Source of the DNA: Oribacterium sp. UBA3737
Lineage (GTDB): Bacteria; Bacillota_A; Clostridia; Lachnospirales; Lachnospiraceae
DNA: 13,124 bases
Assembly (NCBI GenBank): GCA_002371295.1
Contig: DFGZ01000042.1
Location: 1 to 13,124 of the forward strand
Direction of reading: 5' to 3'
Part shown: positions 6,423-13,124 of the stretch, piece after piece
How positions within the stretch are numbered: the first letter of the stretch is position 1
How the letters are laid out: every line of letters starts with the position of its first letter
Made by a program: the position numbers and the translations under genes
Notes under the pieces: model-generated
Databases searched by the model: none
Told to the model about the DNA's origin: nothing
Seen by the model: the letters and a program-made list of their open reading frames with translations, nothing else

Positions 6423-7336
6423 ACCCGCATGCCTCTGAAGGAAGAGGACGTAAAATCTGGGATAAGGTTCTCAGATATCTTAGTAAAACTCATAATGCCG
6501 AAAACTTTGAGGCTTATATAACAGAAAAAAGCGGAGACGCAAGGGAGTTTGCACATCAGCTTTCGGAAAAGTGCCAGGATCCCAAGACTATCACCGTGAT
6601 CGGAGGAGAAGGAACCTTCAACGAAGTTGTGGATGGTATAAATATGGATTGTAATAAGATATCCATTGCATATATTCCTACAAAGTCTGATAACGATATC
6701 GCCCGCTCATTCCGGAGAAAATATAATTTAAAGTCACAGCTCAAGAGACTCTTCAGTGATTCCGAAGAAACTCTTCTGGATTATGGAGTGCTAAACTGTT
6801 CCACCATGAACCGGCGTTTTGCCATCTGTTCGGGAATAGGGCTTGATGCCGCTATTTTTGATGATATCTATGCGGTAAAGTGTACCTGTGAGAATCAGCC
6901 GAAGAAACTCAATCATATAAAGAAATTCAGATACCTAAAGACCATTATACGGGAGTTTTTCAAGCTGAAGCCTACCAGAGGCTATGTGATACTTGACGGA
7001 GAAAAAAGGCATGAATTCAATAACATCATGTTCATTTCGGCCCATGTACATCCTTATGAAGGAGGATATCTGATCTGCCCCAACGCCAGCGGTGTTGACG
7101 GGTGTCTCGATATCTGCATAGTGAGCACCAGGCATAAGTGGCGCTTATTGTGGATCATGCTCTCCAGTGTTTTCGGTACTCACGTTACCCGCACGGGATT
7201 CCATCTTTACAGATGTAAGGAAGCAGAAATACATACTTCGAACCCGCTCCCGGTTCATGTGGACGGAGAAGTTGTTGGAAAGAACTGTGATTTCACACTG
7301 AATTGTATTCCGAAGAAATTGAAATTGAAAATTTAA
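6404..7336 (+). CDS. Diacylglycerol/lipid kinase family protein (YegS/BmrU-like)
   Basis: A 310-residue member of the DAGK-catalytic-domain family, whose members phosphorylate diacylglycerol or related lipids with ATP at the membrane face. The fold markers appear in order: YFIVNPHASEGRG at 3-15, the nucleotide-binding GGEGTFNEV at 67-75, PTKSDNDIAR at 92-101, CSGIGLDAAIFD at 142-153, and VHVDGEVV at 284-291. Two of these differ from the family norm: GGDGT is GGEGT, and the usual GTGND/GSGND loop reads KSDND. Activity or nucleotide preference may therefore differ. The frame is open from an ATG at 6350, but the ATG at 6404 has GGAGG 4 nt upstream and matches the family N-terminus. It is the only plus-strand gene, ends in a strong terminator and converges on ispF. 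The exact substrate is unknown. Confidence 0.85.
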   Translation: MYYFIVNPHASEGRGRKIWDKVLRYLSKTHNAENFEAYITEKSGDAREFAHQLSEKCQDPKTITVIGGEGTFNEVVDGINMDCNKISIAYIPTKSDNDIARSFRRKYNLKSQLKRLFSDSEETLLDYGVLNCSTMNRRFAICSGIGLDAAIFDDIYAVKCTCENQPKKLNHIKKFRYLKTIIREFFKLKPTRGYVILDGEKRHEFNNIMFISAHVHPYEGGYLICPNASGVDGCLDICIVSTRHKWRLLWIMLSSVFGTHVTRTGFHLYRCKEAEIHTSNPLPVHVDGEVVGKNCDFTLNCIPKKLKLKI

Positions 7337-7337
7337 A

Positions 7338-7376
7338 AAGCTGCTTCATCATTTTGTGATGAAGCAGCTTTTTTTT
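7338..7376. terminator. Bidirectional rho-independent terminator between lipid kinase and ispF
   Basis: A perfect 14-bp stem (7338-7351 with 7357-7370) has a 5-nt loop. It is flanked by A residues on the left and TTTTTT on the right, so it works as an intrinsic terminator in both directions. The ispF stop codon (7375-7377) overlaps the run of T/A at its edge. Confidence 0.95.
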
Positions 7377-7842
7377 ACACCAGCAATGCAACAGCCTGGG
7401 AACTGATGCCCTCTCCTCTTCCAGTGAATCCGAGGCGTTCCTCCGTGGTTGCTTTTATGGAGACCTGATTCAGATCGATACCAAGAGCTTCTGCCACATT
7501 TTTGCGCATCTCAGGCAGATAGTTCATGAGCTTTGGCTTCTGGGCGATGATGGTGGAATCTATATTCCCGATTTTATAACCCTCTCTTGCCAGAAGATTG
7601 CCCACTTCCTTTAGAAGGCTGATGGAATCGGCACCCTTAAATCTTGGATCCGTGTCAGGAAAATGCTGACCTATGTCACCGAGTGCGGCAGCTCCGAGAA
7701 GCGCATCCATGATTGCGTGGGTTATAACATCCGCATCGCTGTGCCCTAAAAGTCCAAGCTCATAGGGAATCGTAACTCCTCCCAGGATAAGCTTTCTGTC
7801 CGGCACTAATTTATGTACGTCATAACCTGTTCCTATTCTCAT
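7375..7842 (-). CDS. ispF: 2-C-methyl-D-erythritol 2,4-cyclodiphosphate synthase
   Basis: Fifth enzyme of the non-mevalonate (MEP) isoprenoid pathway: it cyclises CDP-methylerythritol 2-phosphate to methylerythritol 2,4-cyclodiphosphate and releases CMP. It has 155 residues, close to the 159 of Escherichia coli. The metal ligands Asp8 and His10 (GYDVH) and His42 ([14 protein letters not shown]) fall at the same positions as in the E. coli enzyme. The family motifs GHSDADV (33-39), [10 protein letters not shown] (about 55-64) and the C-terminal [14 protein letters not shown] are intact. It is not fused to IspD. AGAGGG stands 6 nt before the ATG and overlaps the end of ctp, whose stop is 12 bp upstream, so the two are cotranscribed and probably translationally coupled. 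Confidence 0.98.
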   Translation of the reverse strand: MRIGTGYDVHKLVPDRKLILGGVTIPYELGLLGHSDADVITHAIMDALLGAAALGDIGQHFPDTDPRFKGADSISLLKEVGNLLAREGYKIGNIDSTIIAQKPKLMNYLPEMRKNVAEALGIDLNQVSIKATTEERLGFTGRGEGISSQAVALLV

Positions 7843-7854
7843 AGTTTTCCCTCT

Positions 7855-9363
7855 CTAATTGTTATTTATAAGTGTGTCAACGGCTGCCAGCATCTGACGG
7901 TCATCCTTAAGAGCTACCATATAATCCTCGGCACTGCTTCCGAGATCGACTTCCACATCCGGAGTGATGCCCACCATGTGAATGTTGAGACCGGATGGAA
8001 TGTAATAGTAATGAGTGGTGAACTCTACAGCGGAACCGTCAGTCAGTGATGTGATGGTCTGAACGATGCCCTTGCCATAGGATTTGGTTCCGACAATGGT
8101 GGCGCGATCATAATCCTTCAGGCATCCTGAGAACAGCTCTGCAGCAGAAGCGGAATTCTGATTCTGGAGGACAATGATAGGGATGTCTATCTCATGTCCG
8201 TCGGAGGCATACCACTCCTGGCCCTTTCCGTTCTTATCCCTGGTGTATGCGAAAAGGGTCTTTCCCTGCTGGAAACCGCTGTTTCCTTCTGTGAACTTCG
8301 TGAGGTCATCGGGAAGGATGTAGTCGAGAAGAGATGAAGCTATTTCGATATCTCCTCCGTTGTTTCCTCTTAAGTCGATGATGAGAGCCTTTATCTTTGC
8401 TGTATCTACAAGTGTATCCAGTGCCTGCTTGGCCTGTCTTTCCTCCACGTCATAGAAATTGGCAAAGGACATGTAGCCGATATCACTTGGTGAAAGTGAT
8501 GAAGCACCGGCAGTAAGCTCAATTCCGATTTCATCGAGGGTTCCGAATCGTATACGGGGAACCTCTACGTTGCCGCGGGAAATGCGCATGGATATTTCCT
8601 GATCGTCACGCTTTACAACGCAGTTAAAGGTAGTGCCCTCCTCTCCCTGAATAAGGTTTGGAAGAACATAGGAAATAGACATGCCGGAAATGTCAATTCC
8701 GTCAATCTTGTAAAGGACATCGCCGACCTGGAGTCCGGCCTCTTCTGCGGGACTTCCCGGATAGACCTTTGTGACTACGATCTCATTGGTGCCCTCAAGC
8801 TGCTGAACCATGGCTCCTATACCATGGTAGGTCGATTGTTTGCTTGATTTGCTTTCACGCATCTCTTCTGCGCTGTAGTAATGGGCAAAAGGATCATCGT
8901 CGTTGAGTGAAGCAAGGAGCCCTTTGTAAATGTAGGTGGCTGCCTTATCCGGATCCTCAGGGAAAAGGTAGTTCTGATCGATGAGACTCTGGAGCATACC
9001 GAGCTTCCTTGTTACTGCCGCCATGTTGACTGAACTCTTGACCATGCCGGCAGAGCCGTCAGCTTCGGCACCCGCAGCAGCTCCTTCTGCTGTCAGGGAA
9101 TAGCCCTTATCACCGGACTGAAGTTCAGATGCACTTGCCAAAGTCAGAGAAGCATTGCCAGCTCCCCGGGTGACCAGCAGATCGTTGAGGAAAGGCGGTA
9201 TACCGAAGAAGTAAACGTAAAAGGTACTTCCGCCGATTAAGAACATGACTGCAAGTCCCAGAAGGAAACCGTAGACGAAGTCAAAGTTTCCGAAAAGTGG
9301 CTTTTTTGGCTTTTTGGTTGTGTTTTCAGTTGTGTTTGATAAATTTTTTTCTTCGTTTTGCAT
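7855..9363 (-). CDS. C-terminal processing peptidase (S41 family, CtpA/CtpB-like)
   Basis: Membrane-anchored, extracytoplasmic serine protease of the tail-specific (Tsp/CtpA) type that trims or degrades envelope proteins from their C-termini. Of 502 residues, 1-27 are cytoplasmic and basic, about 28-55 form one membrane anchor, and about 65-110 an Ala/Gly/Ser-rich linker. A PDZ domain lies at about 175-262 (GIGAMV, SPAEEAGLQVGDVLYKIDG). The catalytic domain (about 270-475) carries Ser406 in NSASAAEL and Lys431 in SYGKG, with Gln435. The 25-residue Ser-Lys spacing and the Gln four residues on match E. coli Tsp. The ATG has no Shine-Dalgarno nearby; TATAAT sits only 7 nt upstream. It is separated from the upstream M23 gene by a terminator and coupled to ispF. 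Whether it is a CtpA or CtpB orthologue is undecided. Confidence 0.93.
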   Translation of the reverse strand: MQNEEKNLSNTTENTTKKPKKPLFGNFDFVYGFLLGLAVMFLIGGSTFYVYFFGIPPFLNDLLVTRGAGNASLTLASASELQSGDKGYSLTAEGAAAGAEADGSAGMVKSSVNMAAVTRKLGMLQSLIDQNYLFPEDPDKAATYIYKGLLASLNDDDPFAHYYSAEEMRESKSSKQSTYHGIGAMVQQLEGTNEIVVTKVYPGSPAEEAGLQVGDVLYKIDGIDISGMSISYVLPNLIQGEEGTTFNCVVKRDDQEISMRISRGNVEVPRIRFGTLDEIGIELTAGASSLSPSDIGYMSFANFYDVEERQAKQALDTLVDTAKIKALIIDLRGNNGGDIEIASSLLDYILPDDLTKFTEGNSGFQQGKTLFAYTRDKNGKGQEWYASDGHEIDIPIIVLQNQNSASAAELFSGCLKDYDRATIVGTKSYGKGIVQTITSLTDGSAVEFTTHYYYIPSGLNIHMVGITPDVEVDLGSSAEDYMVALKDDRQMLAAVDTLINNN

Positions 9364-9370
9364 ACATTAC

Positions 9371-9400
9371 ATTATAAGTTACTTTTCTCCCTAATTCCAA
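9371..9400 (-). promoter_or_regulatory. Candidate promoter of ctp-ispF giving a leaderless start
   Basis: Minus strand: TTGGAA (9400-9395), 18-nt spacer, TATAAT (9376-9371, perfect -10). Seven bases separate the -10 box from the A of the ctp ATG at 9363, so the expected transcription start falls on or one base before the start codon. It lies downstream of the M23 terminator, as expected for a new unit. Confidence 0.55.
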
Positions 9401-9427
9401 ACTATTTTTTATTAAAAGGCGTCTGTA

Positions 9428-9470
9428 CCCAAAAGAGAACCATCCCCTTGATGGGTGGTTCTCTTTGGGC
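9428..9470. terminator. Terminator downstream of the M23 peptidase gene
   Basis: The arms at 9428-9446 and 9453-9469 pair over about 17 bp with two single-base bulges, closing a 6-nt loop. The minus-strand 3' arm ends CTCTTTTGGG and the plus-strand side runs into CTTTTATG. It lies about 46 bases after the M23 stop and separates ftsEX-M23 from ctp-ispF. Confidence 0.8.
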
Positions 9471-9515
9471 TTTTATGTATATTCAATTGTTCCGGGAAAT
9501 GGGTTACCGGTGATA

Positions 9516-10763
9516 TCAGAGGTAGCTTTCCGGGTCCACGTATGATCCGTTCTTTCGGATACCGAAGTGGAGGTGGGGACCTGTGGAGTATCCGGTTGAT
9601 CCTACGGCGCCGATGGTCTCCCCCTGTGAGACTTCGTCTCCTTCGGAGACATTGAGACTGGACATGTGCATGTAGACGGTGTAGGTTCCGCTGCCATGGC
9701 TTATCATGATGTAGTTTCCTGCACTTGCGGAGTAGGTTGCGATGACTACCGTTCCTCCGGCGGCGGCTACTACCTTGGAGCCTGTGGAGGCTGCGATATC
9801 GATGCCTTTATGATAGGAGCTTGCGCCTTCCGTCGGTGATTCCCGGGAACCAAAGTGGCTTGAGATGGTTCCGCTGGAGGGACATGGCCACTTGAATCCG
9901 CCTGTCATGGTCCTTTCCTTATATTCGGTACCGTTTTTCTCAGCCTTCTTTCTGGCTTCTTCCTCCTGACGGGCTATCTCACGCTCCATGGCTTCGATAT
10001 TGGCCTCCTGGGCTTTGATGGCAGCCTTCAGATCATTGATGCTTTCCTGCTTCTCTTCTATTTCGTTTTCTGCAGTGGCGATCTTTTTGCTGTATGCGGT
10101 GAGCTCTGCCGTTTTCTCATCGAGAAGAGCCTGTATGCTGTCCTGCTTTGCCTGAGCCTGTGTTCTCAGGTCTGTAAGCTGGGCATTCTCCGCCTGGAGC
10201 TGGTTTTCTGTATCCTCCACCAGCTGTCTGGTCTCTTCGTATTCCGCCAGCTTTTCCCGGTCATAGCGGGTGATCCTCGAAATGTACTCGGCCTTGTTCA
10301 GAAGATCGGACCAGCTCTTCGCATTCAGGATCATATCGATAAAGCTGGTGTCGCCTTTTTCGTACATGAACTTGATTCGGAGCTTCATGCTGGCGTACTG
10401 ATCGGATGCCGTCTGGGTCGCCTTCGCGAGCTGTTCCTGGGTGAACTGGATGTCCAGCTGCTTCTTCTCAATGGAATCATTGATGGATATAAGCTCGTTT
10501 GTGATCTCGGTCATGTTCTGATCCAGGGCTTTTACATAAGCGGCAGTGTCGGCCTTCAGCTCTTCAAGTTCCTCTATCTTTTTGTTGACCTTTTTCTGCT
10601 CCGCTGCCAATGCATCGATCTTTTCTTTGCTGTCACTTATTATCTGCTTTGAATCCTTGATGGATTTCTGCTCCTTCTCTGCGGCTGTGACAGGTATGGG
10701 GTTACAGAGAAGGGACAGGATAAGCATTGAAGTCAGTAATATGTTTTTTTTCTGTCTTTTCAT
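9516..10763 (-). CDS. Secreted M23 (LytM) peptidoglycan endopeptidase with N-terminal coiled coil
   Basis: Probable cell-wall hydrolase acting outside the membrane on peptide cross-bridges. It has 415 residues: a signal peptide at 1-28 (KRQKK, hydrophobic core, cleavage near VTAA-EK), a long heptad-rich helical region at about 30-280, and a LytM domain at about 290-415. The zinc ligands His318 and Asp322 (HKGID) and His399 (PHLHF) are present, as are His366 (YMHMSSL) and His397. It is therefore expected to be active, unlike E. coli EnvC, whose LytM domain is a degenerate activator. The layout matches EnvC/PcsB-type partners of FtsEX, and it directly follows ftsX after 55 bp. AAGGG lies 9 nt before the ATG. 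A small hairpin (TTACG/CGTAA) sits just before this site. Not named, because envC and cwlO orthology cannot be decided. Confidence 0.92.
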   Translation of the reverse strand: MKRQKKNILLTSMLILSLLCNPIPVTAAEKEQKSIKDSKQIISDSKEKIDALAAEQKKVNKKIEELEELKADTAAYVKALDQNMTEITNELISINDSIEKKQLDIQFTQEQLAKATQTASDQYASMKLRIKFMYEKGDTSFIDMILNAKSWSDLLNKAEYISRITRYDREKLAEYEETRQLVEDTENQLQAENAQLTDLRTQAQAKQDSIQALLDEKTAELTAYSKKIATAENEIEEKQESINDLKAAIKAQEANIEAMEREIARQEEEARKKAEKNGTEYKERTMTGGFKWPCPSSGTISSHFGSRESPTEGASSYHKGIDIAASTGSKVVAAAGGTVVIATYSASAGNYIMISHGSGTYTVYMHMSSLNVSEGDEVSQGETIGAVGSTGYSTGPHLHFGIRKNGSYVDPESYL

Positions 10764-10818
10764 GTTTGATTGCCCTTACGGTTCTCGTAAAAAGAATTAA
10801 AATACAGTCCTCACGCTT

Positions 10819-11730
10819 TTAAACTCTGAGAGATTTTCTGATGGTGAAGAATGATACTATAAAGCCGACACCTACTCCCAGTCCCATTGCCGCTGCGATC
10901 ATCACAGGAAAGAATGTTCCTATGGGTATAGGAGAAAAGAGGGTGCTGATGCCGAGAAAGTGATCATTGACATAGGTCACAGCTCTCTCGTAAATGAAGT
11001 ATATTCCGATGAGCGGGAGCACTGCTCCTGCAAATCCGAGAACCACACCTTCTACAAGGAAAGGGAGACGGATCATGAAATTGGTTGCGCCGATCATCTT
11101 CATGATTTCATTTTCCTTACGTCTGAACTGAGCCGCTACGGAAATAGTATTGGAAATAAGGAAAACAGAAACCGCAAGAAGTACACTGATTATTACTGCG
11201 CTCAGAGAGGAAATCAGACGCTCCAGGGAGCTCAGCCCCTCAATTGCCGCACTTGAATAGTTGATCTGTCTTACCACGTCAAAGCTGTAGAGCCAGTCTA
11301 CTATTCTCTCTTGATCGTCAATGTCGTTCAGGAATATCTCATAGCTCTGTGATCCCGCAAGAGGGTTGTCTTCCGCAAATGCCTCTGCCATCAGCTCGTT
11401 GTTGTGGAAGTAATCTGTCTTGAATTCATTCCATGCGTCCTCCGCGGAGGTATAGGTGGCACTTTTGATCTCTTCTCTTTCTTCGATTTCACGCCCTAGG
11501 GCTTTCACCTGCTCCTCTGATGCGTCATCATTGAAGAAAACGGTGATGCCTACGGTGGTTTCCGCTGTTTTTGCCATGTTCTCCACATTGGTCAAAAGGG
11601 CAAAGAACAGGCAGAAAAGAAATATACAGGCAGCGATGGTAGCTGTGGATGCCGCTGAGAAAAGCTTGTTATGGAAAAGGTTTTTGAACCCGGAACGTAT
11701 ACAGTAGTTCCATGCATTGGCCTTCATCAT
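10819..11730 (-). CDS. ftsX: Cell division protein FtsX (ABC-like permease)
   Basis: Membrane partner of FtsE; in characterised bacteria FtsEX uses ATP hydrolysis to switch a peptidoglycan hydrolase on the outside. It has 303 residues with four membrane segments at about 25-47, 173-196, 223-247 and 272-296. A large extracellular loop (about 48-172) follows the first segment, as usual. The family signature RRKENEIMKMIGATNFMIRLPF lies at 203-224, before the third segment. GGAGG is 8 nt upstream of the first ATG. That ATG overlaps the ftsE stop in ATGA (11727-11730), which indicates translational coupling and a fixed FtsE:FtsX ratio. The extracellular loop is the expected contact for the coiled coil of the neighbouring M23 protein. 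No defects seen. Confidence 0.96.
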   Translation of the reverse strand: MMKANAWNYCIRSGFKNLFHNKLFSAASTATIAACIFLFCLFFALLTNVENMAKTAETTVGITVFFNDDASEEQVKALGREIEEREEIKSATYTSAEDAWNEFKTDYFHNNELMAEAFAEDNPLAGSQSYEIFLNDIDDQERIVDWLYSFDVVRQINYSSAAIEGLSSLERLISSLSAVIISVLLAVSVFLISNTISVAAQFRRKENEIMKMIGATNFMIRLPFLVEGVVLGFAGAVLPLIGIYFIYERAVTYVNDHFLGISTLFSPIPIGTFFPVMIAAAMGLGVGVGFIVSFFTIRKSLRV

Positions 11731-12815
11731 CTTGTGCCCTCCTTTCCTGCTCTGTGGTGTGGACGATGTGAGCCCTTAAGACCACGGACAGATTTTTTCT
11801 TACTTTCTGATGAGGCTTTGTTACCGGAAGCTGCTTCATCCGATTCCGGTTCCTTTAAATTATCTGAGCCGGTGTTATCCTCTTTCGGATTGTCCTTGGG
11901 CTCACCATCATATTCATCCTGCTGCTCATCATCAGAGGATCCTTCAAATTCATCATCCAGCCATTCTTCCTCTTCCTTCCAGTCTTCATCCCAGTCATCG
12001 GTCCAGTCTGTTTTTTCTTCTGCTTCTGCAGCATCTTCTGCTGTGTCCGGTACGAAGGTCCTGTTTTCCGGTAAAGTAAGCTTTTCAAAAGTCGATGAAA
12101 GCCGGATTTCGGAAGTATTATCGTGAGAAGCAGAAGATCTGGCCTCCAGTCCGGGGATCCGGTCGGCAATGATTTCTCCCAGGGACATGGAAACGGTTCG
12201 TTTATTCATACGGGAAACCATCTCCCTGTCGTGAGTGATGACTATGACAGTGGTGCCCTGACTGTTTATGCGAAGAAGAAGCTTCATGATCTCTTCTGCA
12301 TTTTCGTGATCGAGATTACCTGTAGGCTCATCGGCTATAAGGATCTCAGGCCGATTGACCAGGGCCCTCGCGATGGCGGTACGCTGCTGCTCTCCTCCGC
12401 TGAGCTGACGGGGATAGTGATTTGCTTTGGCGCTGAGTCCTGTCAGGCTCAGAATCCTGGTTACGTTTTCAAAGATCTCTTCATCGGTTTTTCCGATGAT
12501 CAGTTGTGCAAATGCTATATTCTCGTAAACGGTTCTGTCCTCCAGTAATCTGAAATCCTGAAAAACAACACCGAGACGTCTTCTGTAGTCAGGTACCTGA
12601 CTTCTGCGGAGTTTTACGAGATCGGTTTCGTTGACAAGGATGCTTCCGCTGTCCGGATCCAGCTCCTTTGTCAGAAGTCGTACCAGGGTGGATTTGCCGG
12701 AACCGCTTTTCCCGACGATGAAACAGAATTCACCATCTCTGATGGTGAGATTTATATTGCGAAGTGCATTGACTCCGGTGCGATATGTCTTTGAGACATT
12801 TTTTAGTTCTATCAT
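11727..12815 (-). CDS. ftsE: Cell division ATP-binding protein FtsE with long acidic C-terminal extension
   Basis: ABC-type ATPase that drives FtsX. The conserved part (1 to about 222) is complete: Walker [10 protein letters not shown] (35-43), Q-loop Gln86, signature LSGGEQQR (138-145), Walker B ILIADEP (158-164, Glu163) and the H-loop His195. FtsE is normally about 220-230 residues; this one has 362. The extra part (about 226-362) is low-complexity: an Asp/Glu-rich stretch at 257-330 with four Trp at 271, 275, 279 and 285, then a Lys/Arg/His-rich end at 339-362. The reading frame is continuous and ends on the ftsX start in ATGA, with the ftsX ribosome binding site inside the tail's codons, so I do not think it is a frameshift. 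The ATG ([10 protein letters not shown], the family start) has no evident Shine-Dalgarno. Confidence 0.95.
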   Translation of the reverse strand: MIELKNVSKTYRTGVNALRNINLTIRDGEFCFIVGKSGSGKSTLVRLLTKELDPDSGSILVNETDLVKLRRSQVPDYRRRLGVVFQDFRLLEDRTVYENIAFAQLIIGKTDEEIFENVTRILSLTGLSAKANHYPRQLSGGEQQRTAIARALVNRPEILIADEPTGNLDHENAEEIMKLLLRINSQGTTVIVITHDREMVSRMNKRTVSMSLGEIIADRIPGLEARSSASHDNTSEIRLSSTFEKLTLPENRTFVPDTAEDAAEAEEKTDWTDDWDEDWKEEEEWLDDEFEGSSDDEQQDEYDGEPKDNPKEDNTGSDNLKEPESDEAASGNKASSESKKKSVRGLKGSHRPHHRAGKEGTR

Positions 12816-12848
12816 ATATGAGTGCTTTCGTTAGATGTGAGATTTTTT

Positions 12849-12900
12849 TAAAGCCCTACGGATTGCTTCGTTGCAATGCAACTCTCGCGACTGGGCTTTA
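12849..12900. repeat. Palindromic element between ftsE and the upstream terminator
   Basis: TAAAGCCC (12849-12856) and GGGCTTTA (12893-12900) are perfect 8-bp inverted arms. They enclose 36 bp that hold a second perfect palindrome, GTTGCA-A-TGCAAC (12870-12882), and TCGCGA. On the minus strand the closing arm is followed by a run of A, not T, so this is not an ftsE-directed terminator. It lies in the probable ftsE leader or promoter region. It resembles a dispersed REP-like unit, but only one copy is visible here. Confidence 0.55.
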
Positions 12901-12915
12901 TACACCAATGATAGA

Positions 12916-12954
12916 AAAAGCCGGTTAAGGTGTAAACACCAATAACCGACTTTT
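12916..12954. terminator. Terminator after the PucR-family regulator gene
   Basis: AAAAG+CGGTTA (12916-12920, 12922-12927) pairs with TAACCG+CTTTT (12943-12948, 12950-12954), with one mismatch; GGTG/CACC can pair at the tip. The minus-strand side ends in TTTTTC and the plus-strand side in TTTTATTTTT, so it can act in both directions. It closes the regulator gene and insulates ftsE. Confidence 0.85.
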
Positions 12955-12983
12955 ATTTTTCAATTATCTTAATAATGTGTGGA

Positions 12984-13124
12984 TCAATAATCGATGGACT
13001 CCATATACTTCATGTATTTCACTACCATAAGAGCAATCTTGAAGGTGATGGCGTCATCAAACACTCTCAGGTCGAGACCTGTAGATCTCTGAAGCTTATC
13101 CAGTCTGTAAACAAGAGTGTTTCT
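12984..13124 (-). CDS. PucR-family transcriptional regulator, C-terminal fragment
   Basis: Only the last 46 codons and a TGA are in the window; the gene continues past the right edge. The visible peptide, beginning RNTLVYRLDKLQRSTGLDLR and continuing with a FDDAITFKIALMV segment, matches the recognition-helix end of the PucR C-terminal HTH domain found in CdaR/PucR-type regulators. Members regulate catabolic genes (purine, sugar-acid and others), but the ligand or target cannot be told from this end alone. It is followed by the terminator at 12916-12954. The adjacent ftsE operon is unlikely to be its target merely because it is next door. Confidence 0.85.
   Translation of the reverse strand, partial: RNTLVYRLDKLQRSTGLDLRVFDDAITFKIALMVVKYMKYMESIDY

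Noticed and set aside
11671..12126. 151-codon plus-strand ORF rich in Ser
   Set aside because: It is the antisense shadow of the acidic ftsE tail; Ser-rich composition is what complementary Asp/Glu codons give, and it has no ribosome binding site or family match.

Overview
The window looks like chromosomal DNA from a Gram-positive Clostridia, most likely a Lachnospiraceae-type anaerobe. This is inference. It rests on the cysS-mrnC-rlmB cluster (Mini-RNase III is a Firmicutes-type enzyme), an ftsE-ftsX-M23 hydrolase-ctpA cluster, a PucR-type C-terminal HTH, the moderate G+C with AT-rich intergenic gaps, and mostly AGGAGG-type ribosome binding sites. I see no insertion sequence, prophage, tRNA, rRNA or CRISPR array.

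Almost everything is read on the minus strand, so transcription runs right to left. From the right edge: (1) the last 46 codons of a PucR-family regulator and a terminator; (2) ftsE-ftsX (overlapping by 4 bp) and an M23 peptidase with a coiled coil, ending in a terminator near 9450; (3) an S41 C-terminal processing protease with its own probable promoter, coupled to ispF, ending in a perfect bidirectional terminator at 7338-7370; (4) the only plus-strand gene, a YegS/BmrU-type lipid kinase (6404-7336), divergent from htrA; (5) htrA, followed by two tandem hairpins; (6) a strong sigma-70-type promoter, a structured leader and the cysS-mrnC-rlmB cluster; (7) a DUF1275 membrane protein and aroE, which is cut by the left edge.

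Two themes stand out. The right half is an envelope module: FtsEX is known in other bacteria to switch on a coiled-coil-tethered peptidoglycan hydrolase across the membrane. The adjacent hydrolase here keeps all its LytM metal ligands, and two PDZ proteases (CtpA and HtrA types) lie close by. The cysS part is a translation/rRNA-maturation cluster: Cys-tRNA charging, 23S rRNA end processing and 23S 2'-O-methylation.

The least ordinary things are: FtsE carries a roughly 137-residue acidic, Trp-containing tail ending in a basic patch; the ctp gene has a consensus -10 box placed so that its mRNA would be leaderless; a lipid kinase with altered nucleotide-site motifs sits behind a tiny upstream ORF with a duplicated ribosome binding site; and cysS has a structured leader that is not a recognisable T-box. 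No wholly new multi-gene system is evident.
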